Positions 12,090-17,093 of a stretch of 17,093 nt of DNA are shown in pieces. Numbering within the stretch: position 1 is the first letter of the stretch; each line of letters begins with the position of its first letter. The DNA comes from Pseudothermotoga sp. Lineage in GTDB: Bacteria > Thermotogota > Thermotogae > Thermotogales > DSM-5069. The stretch spans positions 1 through 17,093 of the forward strand of contig JAPYWY010000008.1 in the NCBI GenBank assembly GCA_028276125.1. Direction: 5' to 3'. Below the pieces are notes generated by a model. The model made no database searches. It was not told the DNA's origin and was given only the letters and a program-made list of their open reading frames with translations. The position numbers were made by a program, and so were the translations under genes.

Positions 12090-13292
12090 GTGCCATTCTA
12101 TGACGTTGTCGTCATCGGCGGTGGCATAATAGGACTTTCAACTGCTTTTCAACTCGCTCAGAGAAAAAAGAGAGTTTTGGTCTTGGAACAATCCGATGTC
12201 GGCTCTGGCACCTCCGGTGCGTGTGACCACATGATTTTACTCCAATCGAAGCTTCCAGGTCTTCCTTTGAAGATGGCATTGTTGAGTCTTGAGATGTACA
12301 AAGCTTGGCAGAGAGACCTCGGTGAGGATCTATGGTTCGAAACGCGCGGTGGAATGATCTTCGTGGACAAAGAAGAACACCTTCCCTTCATGGAACGCTT
12401 CGTCGCCGAACAAAAGTCCATAGGTCTGAACGTCACGATGCTCGGCAGAGAACAGCTCAGGAAAAAACAACCCTTCGTGAGCGAGCACGTCTTGGCGTCC
12501 ACCTACTGTCCTGACGATTCTCAAGTCGATCCTTTCATGGTCCTGAAGGCTCTTTTGAATGCGGGGGCACGTTTTGGAATGGAGTTGAAGAAATTCTCCA
12601 GAGTCGTAGCTTTAGAAAGGAATTCGGATCACTGGCAGGTGCGAGTTCAGAATGGTGACGAGTACGAATCGCAAGTCGTTGTCTGTGCAGCTGGTGTGTG
12701 GTCTAAAGAAATCTGCAAGATGGTGGGGCTTGAACTGCCCATCAAACCGAAGCGAGGGCAGATCCTCGTGACTGAGCCGATCGAACCGATCGGAGAAACG
12801 AACGTGTGGGATTCGGACTACATCATCGCCAAGCACGTGTCTCACATGCAAAAGGATGAGACTGCGAGAAGGCTTGGCCTCGGCTTTGCGATGTCGAAGA
12901 CTCATCCGGGTAACTATTTGGTCGGAAGCACGAGAGAGTACGTGGGTTTCGACAAGTCGACGACGCTCGAGGCGTTCATTGCGATCGCCAAGAGATTGGT
13001 CGAGCTCTTTCCTGTTTTCAGAAACGTGCGCATCATAAGGACCTTTGCTGGTCTAAGGCCGGCGTGCGAGGATGGCAGGTACGTCATAGGTGAAGATCCA
13101 GACAATCCAGGCTTTTTCGTTGCGACGGGACACGAAGGTGATGGCATTGCGCTCGCACCAGTCACAGGTGCCTTGGTGACTCAGCTGATCTGCGGAGAGA
13201 AGACTTCGCTTCCCATCGAAGAACTGAGTCCAGCAAGATTTCGCGTTCTCAAAAAAGAAGAACAATCAACTCTTGAAAGGGGGAGGTTCTGA
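12090..13292 (+). CDS. FAD-dependent amino-acid/opine dehydrogenase subunit (DAO family)
   Basis: This 400-residue protein of the D-amino-acid oxidase (DAO) superfamily oxidises an amine next to a carboxylate. The FAD-binding GGGIIG lies at residues 10-15, and the ribose-binding acid Glu33 follows in VLVLEQ. The GSGTSG phrase and the C-terminal RPACEDGRYVIG and ATGHEGDGIALAP motifs match the beta subunits of D-hydroxyproline, opine and hydrogen-cyanide synthase (HcnC) type enzymes. The neighbouring [2Fe-2S] subunit gene at the window edge supports a multi-subunit dehydrogenase rather than an oxygen-using oxidase. The start is GTG 12090 with AAAGGTGGGG upstream. An ATG at 12086 in another frame has better spacing but opens only a five-codon frame (MSAIL) that overlaps the true start. 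It is first in its operon; the TAXI gene overlaps it by one base. Confidence 0.9.
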   Translation: MPFYDVVVIGGGIIGLSTAFQLAQRKKRVLVLEQSDVGSGTSGACDHMILLQSKLPGLPLKMALLSLEMYKAWQRDLGEDLWFETRGGMIFVDKEEHLPFMERFVAEQKSIGLNVTMLGREQLRKKQPFVSEHVLASTYCPDDSQVDPFMVLKALLNAGARFGMELKKFSRVVALERNSDHWQVRVQNGDEYESQVVVCAAGVWSKEICKMVGLELPIKPKRGQILVTEPIEPIGETNVWDSDYIIAKHVSHMQKDETARRLGLGFAMSKTHPGNYLVGSTREYVGFDKSTTLEAFIAIAKRLVELFPVFRNVRIIRTFAGLRPACEDGRYVIGEDPDNPGFFVATGHEGDGIALAPVTGALVTQLICGEKTSLPIEELSPARFRVLKKEEQSTLERGRF

Positions 13293-14296
13293 TGAGGTTG
13301 TCACGGATCGCAGTGCTGATCGTTCTGGTCCTCAGTCTCGGAGTTGTTCTGGCTCAGGAGCTCAAACCTGTAACGCTTACTTGGATCGCGGGTGGCGTCG
13401 GAGGAGGTTGGTACGCTCAGGCAGGTGCCGTCGCGGCGCTGATAAACGCGAAAGAGCCGAAGATATCCATCAAGGTCATACCTGGTGGAGGTGTCGTCAA
13501 TCCCGTGCGCGTCTCGATGGGCGAGGCGGACCTGGGATGGGGCATCACGTTCGTCGACAAGATGGCGCTCGAAGGTACCGCACCGCTCTATGAGAAACCG
13601 AATCCTAAGGTCAGATCGATCGGTGGCTACTTCGGTTATTATCAGATCCACTTTGTGGCCGACGCAACGAAGGGTTTGAGCACCGTACAAGAACTCGTCG
13701 ACCTGATAAAAGCGAAAAAGCCCGTGAGGATCGCAATCCCGATGAAAGGAACATCAGACTTGCCCATCGTGGAGGAGATACTGCGCTTCTACGGAGTCAC
13801 GCTGGAAGATATCAAGAAGGCTGGTGGGGAATACTTCCATGCGGTGTACGCGGACATGATAAGTCTCTACAAGGACCGCCACGTAGATTTCGTCGTCACA
13901 CACCTCTCCATTCCCGCAGCGGCGGTCACAGAGATGTTCTCCTCCAGAAAGTCTGTCCTTTTGGCTGTCTCAGATGAATGCATCGATTACATGCACAACA
14001 AGTTCGGAACGGTCGGCAGAGAAACCGGTTTGTGTCTCATACCTGCGAACACGTACCCAGGTTTTGACAAGGACGTTCCTGCAGTCACAACGGCTGGAGA
14101 GCTCTTGGTGAACGCGGATGTTCCCGAGATCGTCGTGTACACCATAACGAAGATTCTTTGCGAAAACCTCGAAGAGTTGTACCAGGCGCATCCAGCGAAC
14201 AAGACCTTCGTTCCTGAAGTCGCATGGCAACACGTGGCTGTTCCTCTGCATCCCGGTGCGGAGAAATATTACAGAGAAAAAGGTTACATGAAATGA
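13292..14296 (+). CDS. TAXI-family TRAP transporter substrate-binding protein
   Basis: This 334-residue exported binding protein of the TAXI branch serves tripartite (TRAP) transporters. The signal peptide covers about residues 1-21 (MRLSRIAVLI...GVVLA, cut before QE). The mature protein opens with TLTWIAGGVGGGWYAQAGAVA, which is diagnostic for the family, followed by the GGGVVNPVRVSMGEADLGWG segment in two parts and the conserved IAIPMKGTSD. The ATG overlaps the previous stop in TGATG, with GGGGAGG upstream. The fused membrane subunit follows after 12 bases. TAXI ligands known in other bacteria include glutamate and other organic acids. Here the neighbours suggest an amino or imino acid, which is inference. 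Confidence 0.93.
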   Translation: MRLSRIAVLIVLVLSLGVVLAQELKPVTLTWIAGGVGGGWYAQAGAVAALINAKEPKISIKVIPGGGVVNPVRVSMGEADLGWGITFVDKMALEGTAPLYEKPNPKVRSIGGYFGYYQIHFVADATKGLSTVQELVDLIKAKKPVRIAIPMKGTSDLPIVEEILRFYGVTLEDIKKAGGEYFHAVYADMISLYKDRHVDFVVTHLSIPAAAVTEMFSSRKSVLLAVSDECIDYMHNKFGTVGRETGLCLIPANTYPGFDKDVPAVTTAGELLVNADVPEIVVYTITKILCENLEELYQAHPANKTFVPEVAWQHVAVPLHPGAEKYYREKGYMK

Positions 14297-14308
14297 AGAG
14301 GAGATAGC

Positions 14309-16201
14309 ATGCGTCAACTCAAAGGATGGCAGAGATGGATCTTGGGTGGTTGGCTCGTCGCCGCCACCCTGTTTCATCTGTACACCGCGACCGTGGGTAT
14401 ACTGCAGCCGAGACTTCAAAGGGGTGCACATTTACTGTTTCTTCTGCCCGCAGCCTTTCTACTCTTCCCAGCCACGAAGAAGTCGCCCAAAGACAGATTC
14501 ACCATCTTTGATGTCATACTGGCCATACTCGCCGCTTTACCTCCGATCTACCTCATGCTTAACAACAACATGCTCAACATGCGCTTCGAGTTCATCGATC
14601 CTGTGACTTCGGTTCAGATCGTTCTTGGACTGATCAACATAGTTTTGATCCTCGAGGCCATAAGGCGCGCAGTCGCACCAGCGATGGCCATTCTCATCTT
14701 GGGTGTTATCGGCTATCTCTATTTGGCACCGTTTTTACCTGGAGTCTTCTACAACAAGCCTGTGAGGCTACCTCGGTTGGTAGAGATGTTCTACTTGTTG
14801 ACCGATTCGGGAATCTATGGCAGCATAACAGGTATCTCTGCCACGATCGTCGCGCTGTTCGTGATCTTCGGTGCGTTCTTCGAGCAGACGAAGGTTGGAG
14901 ATTATTTGCTCAAGATCGCCTCGAAGTTGACAGGCGCTTCACCCGGTGGGCCAGCGAAGATCGGAGTCTTAGCCAGCGCGCTGTTCGGAACTATAAGTGG
15001 AACGGCCGCGAGCAACGTTTACGCGACGGGTTCTTTCACGATCCCCATGGGCATAAGGCTGGGTTACAAACCTGAGTTTTCGGCCGCCGTTGAGGCGGTG
15101 GCCTCGACGGGTGGCATCTTCGTTCCACCGGTGATGGGAGCAGCCGCCTTCGTCATGTCGGAGATCACGAACGTGCCGTATTTGGAGATATGTTTCAGAG
15201 CCATACTGGGAGCTGTGTTCTACTACCTCGCGCTCGGTTTGACGGTGCACTTGGTGGCCCTCAGGGACAATCTGAAGGGGTTACCCCAAGAGGAGATACC
15301 CAAGTGGCGTGAGATCGTCAGAGATTCCTATCTGTTGTTACCAATCGTGGTGTTGGTCTATTTCCTCGTCAAGGGTTTCTCACCCTTTTCGGCAGCGTAC
15401 TACGCCATCTGGGCTGCCTTCGTTCTGAGTTTCTTCAGGAAAGATACGATGATGACACCGAAGAGGCTCGTCATCACCTTCGAAAGAGGTGCACGCAACA
15501 TGATTGCGGTCGCTCTGGCTTGTGCGGGTGCGGGAATAGTGGTGAGCGTTTTCACCAACACGGGGCTTGGTCTGGGCATAGCCTCGGCGATCACGAGTCT
15601 TTCCGGAGGAAAGCTTTTGCCCGCGTTGCTTTTACTGATGGGAGTCTGTCTGATACTGGGCATGGGTTTACCGACCACACCGGCCTACGTGATCGCAGCT
15701 TCCATCGCGGGATTGGCGCTCACGAAAATGGGAGTCGACGTGCTCGCAGCGCACTTGTTCGTGCTTTATTTTGCGATGCTTTCCGAGGTCACACCACCGG
15801 TCTGTATAGCATCCTACTGTGCTGCCTCTATCGCGAAGGTGAACCCCATGAAGGTTGGCTTTGAAGGTTGGAGACTGTCGCTGACCGGTTACATCGTGGG
15901 TTATCTGTTCATATACAACAGAGCCATACTCTTGAAAGGTTCCATCCTCGAAGTGATCAGCTTGTGCGTCATAATGACGGGCATCAGTTATTTCTTGGCT
16001 GTGATGAACTCTGGTTACTTCAAAAGGCCTCTCACCTTCGTCGGTAGATTGTTAGCTGCCGTGGCGGTTGTTTTCTTGGTCGTTTCGGCCGCCTGGACGA
16101 AGATGCCAAGGAACATCATCGCCGTCGTCACTTTGGCAGTCTTGGTCTATTTGTTGATCAAGGCGAAGAGGTCCGAAGAGAGGTTGGGCAGTCAAGAATG
16201 A
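14309..16201 (+). CDS. Fused TRAP transporter permease (DctQ-DctM, 4TM/12TM)
   Basis: This 630-residue integral membrane protein fuses the small four-helix subunit (residues to about 150) to the large twelve-helix subunit, the standard form for TAXI-type TRAP systems. It drives solute import with an ion gradient rather than ATP. Family marks are GALFGTISGTAASN-like text near residue 225, STGGIFVPPVMGAAA near 264 and GMGLPTTPAYV near 451. The C-terminal end is charged (KAKRSEERLGSQE) and cytoplasmic. AAGAGGAG lies about 4-10 bases before the ATG. The stop overlaps the next ATG in ATGA. It acts with the binding protein encoded immediately upstream. Confidence 0.94.
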   Translation: MRQLKGWQRWILGGWLVAATLFHLYTATVGILQPRLQRGAHLLFLLPAAFLLFPATKKSPKDRFTIFDVILAILAALPPIYLMLNNNMLNMRFEFIDPVTSVQIVLGLINIVLILEAIRRAVAPAMAILILGVIGYLYLAPFLPGVFYNKPVRLPRLVEMFYLLTDSGIYGSITGISATIVALFVIFGAFFEQTKVGDYLLKIASKLTGASPGGPAKIGVLASALFGTISGTAASNVYATGSFTIPMGIRLGYKPEFSAAVEAVASTGGIFVPPVMGAAAFVMSEITNVPYLEICFRAILGAVFYYLALGLTVHLVALRDNLKGLPQEEIPKWREIVRDSYLLLPIVVLVYFLVKGFSPFSAAYYAIWAAFVLSFFRKDTMMTPKRLVITFERGARNMIAVALACAGAGIVVSVFTNTGLGLGIASAITSLSGGKLLPALLLLMGVCLILGMGLPTTPAYVIAASIAGLALTKMGVDVLAAHLFVLYFAMLSEVTPPVCIASYCAASIAKVNPMKVGFEGWRLSLTGYIVGYLFIYNRAILLKGSILEVISLCVIMTGISYFLAVMNSGYFKRPLTFVGRLLAAVAVVFLVVSAAWTKMPRNIIAVVTLAVLVYLLIKAKRSEERLGSQE

Positions 16202-16929
16202 TCGTCCAAGGTGGAAAGACCCTCTACGGTTTCACCTTAGGAGTGATAACACTGCACACGCACTTTCCAAGAGTTCTGGGTGATGTTGGAAACGCCAGAA
16301 CTTGGAGATTTCCCGTGTTGTACAAAATCTTGGAGGGCTTGAATCCCAAAGCGATCATAGGCAAAGAGAAGAACTGCGTTGAAGAGGTCTTGAACGCCGC
16401 GAGAGAACTCGAAGCTGCGGGTGTGAAGGTGATAACCACAAGTTGTGGATTTTTGGCGATGTTGCAGGAAGAGCTCGCACGTGCGGTGAGCGTGCCAGTG
16501 ATAACATCTTCTTTGCTGTTACTTCCTTTGGTTCACAGAATATGTGGCATGAAGCCGGTGGGAATTTTGACGGCGAACTCTCAAGTGCTCGGCCAGTCAC
16601 ACCTTCTGCCCGTGGGAGCAGCTGAAGTTCCCGTCGAGATCGTTGGCCTGGAGGACACGAACCTCGGCAGAGCTTTGCTGAACGATGAATGGTGCATAGA
16701 CTTTGAAGAGGCTCGAAACGAAGTTGTCGAGGCGGCAAAGAGACTCGTGGAAAAACGGCCCGAACTTGGTTGTATCGTGCTCGAATGCACGAACCTGCCA
16801 CCCTTCGCTGTTGATGTGCAGAGGGTGACGAAGTTGCCAGTCCTCGATCTGACGGATCTTGTGAACATGGTGTGCTTTGCCGTTGAGAAAGGTGGGACTC
16901 TTCCTTGGAAAGGTGCAACGATGGAGTGA
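16198..16929 (+). CDS. Asp/Glu racemase-superfamily protein
   Basis: This 243-residue cytoplasmic protein belongs to the aspartate/glutamate/hydantoin racemase superfamily. Two cysteines sit at the expected symmetric positions: Cys83 in TTSCGFLA and Cys197 in LECTNLPPF. These can act as the acid-base pair of a cofactor-independent racemase. The N-terminus carries the conserved GVITLHTHFPRVLGDVGN phrase of a subfamily that has no clear defined substrate. The ATG overlaps the TRAP permease stop by 4 bases, and its own stop overlaps the next GTG. In this operon it could convert an imported L-form to the D-form oxidised by the DAO-type dehydrogenase, but an isomerase or lyase role, as in Asp/Glu-racemase relatives such as maleate isomerase, is not excluded. 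Confidence 0.85.
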   Translation: MIVQGGKTLYGFTLGVITLHTHFPRVLGDVGNARTWRFPVLYKILEGLNPKAIIGKEKNCVEEVLNAARELEAAGVKVITTSCGFLAMLQEELARAVSVPVITSSLLLLPLVHRICGMKPVGILTANSQVLGQSHLLPVGAAEVPVEIVGLEDTNLGRALLNDEWCIDFEEARNEVVEAAKRLVEKRPELGCIVLECTNLPPFAVDVQRVTKLPVLDLTDLVNMVCFAVEKGGTLPWKGATME

Positions 16930-17093
16930 GAAAAGCAACGTACGTCATAAGTGACCATCCCATCTTACAGTTCAGCAGAGGCAGAAGGGTCATCTTCTAC
17001 CACGACGGAAGACCTTTGGAATGGTACGAGAACGAACCCATCGCTGTCGCTCTGTACGCGAACAACGTCAAGGTCCTCAGCTACACGAAGAAG
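16926..17093 (+). CDS. N-terminus of a [2Fe-2S]-type dehydrogenase subunit (partial)
   Basis: Fifty-six codons are present before the window ends. The start is GTG 16926, which overlaps the previous stop (GTGA), with GGAAAGG about 10 bases upstream. The protein reads HPILQFSRGRRVIFYHDGRP and then LEWYENEPIAVALYANNVKVLS. This matches the start of [2Fe-2S] ferredoxin-like domains of sarcosine oxidase alpha subunits, HcnA and the small subunits of hydroxyproline and opine dehydrogenases (G-R-x-V-x-F-x-x-D-G-x-P, then E-x-x-x-I-A-x-A-L). The four cluster cysteines would lie beyond the window edge, so whether this is a small ferredoxin subunit or a large alpha subunit cannot be told. It probably accepts electrons from the FAD subunit encoded at 12090. 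Confidence 0.75.
   Translation, partial: MRKATYVISDHPILQFSRGRRVIFYHDGRPLEWYENEPIAVALYANNVKVLSYTKK

Noticed and set aside
1..17093. CRISPR arrays, tRNA genes, insertion sequences, phage genes
   Set aside because: No spaced direct repeats, cloverleaf arms, transposase or integrase motifs were seen on either strand.

Overview
The window looks like part of a Thermotogota (Thermotogales) chromosome, most likely Thermotoga or Pseudothermotoga. This is an inference from four things: compact operons with 1-8 base overlaps, very strong Shine-Dalgarno sites (AAGGAGG or GGAGGTGA) a few bases before starts, sugar ABC operons without their own ATPase, and secreted binding proteins without a lipobox. No tRNA, rRNA, CRISPR array, insertion sequence or phage gene was found, and no gene-free stretch exceeds 300 bases.

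Region 1 (1-8776) is a divergent carbohydrate locus closed at both ends by near-identical terminator hairpins. Leftward from about 5000 run a LacI-type regulator, a sugar-binding protein, two MalF/MalG-type permeases and a cytoplasmic GH130-family enzyme that is probably a mannosyl phosphorylase. Rightward from 5212 run two exported proteins: a 441-residue protein with a calcium-loop-like motif, and a 714-residue protein with an apparent (alpha/alpha) toroid followed by beta-sandwich domains. The 244-base divergent gap holds two LacI-type operators, each placed over the probable start of one operon. The simplest model is that the exported pair acts on a glycan outside the cytoplasm, the ABC system imports the product, GH130 cleaves it, and the regulator controls both arms. 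The substrate is unknown; a beta-mannose-containing glycan is the best guess because of GH130.

Region 2 (8806-11915) is read leftward. It holds a small exported protein of unknown function, a class II glutamine amidotransferase-like protein, a three-gene redox operon (ArsR-type regulator with a Cys-x-Cys motif, two-cluster ferredoxin, small HdrA-like cysteine protein) and a short-chain dehydrogenase. A 16-base palindrome lies on the -10 box of the ArsR operon. Strong hairpins separate the transcription units.

Region 3 (11994-17093) is read rightward from a TTGACA-17-TATAGT promoter. It encodes a D-amino-acid-oxidase-type FAD dehydrogenase subunit, a TAXI-type binding protein, a fused TRAP permease, an Asp/Glu-racemase-superfamily protein and the start of a protein resembling the [2Fe-2S] subunit of multi-subunit amino-acid or opine dehydrogenases. 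The genes are tightly coupled and continue past the right edge. Together they suggest uptake, possible racemisation and FAD-dependent oxidation of an amino or imino acid.
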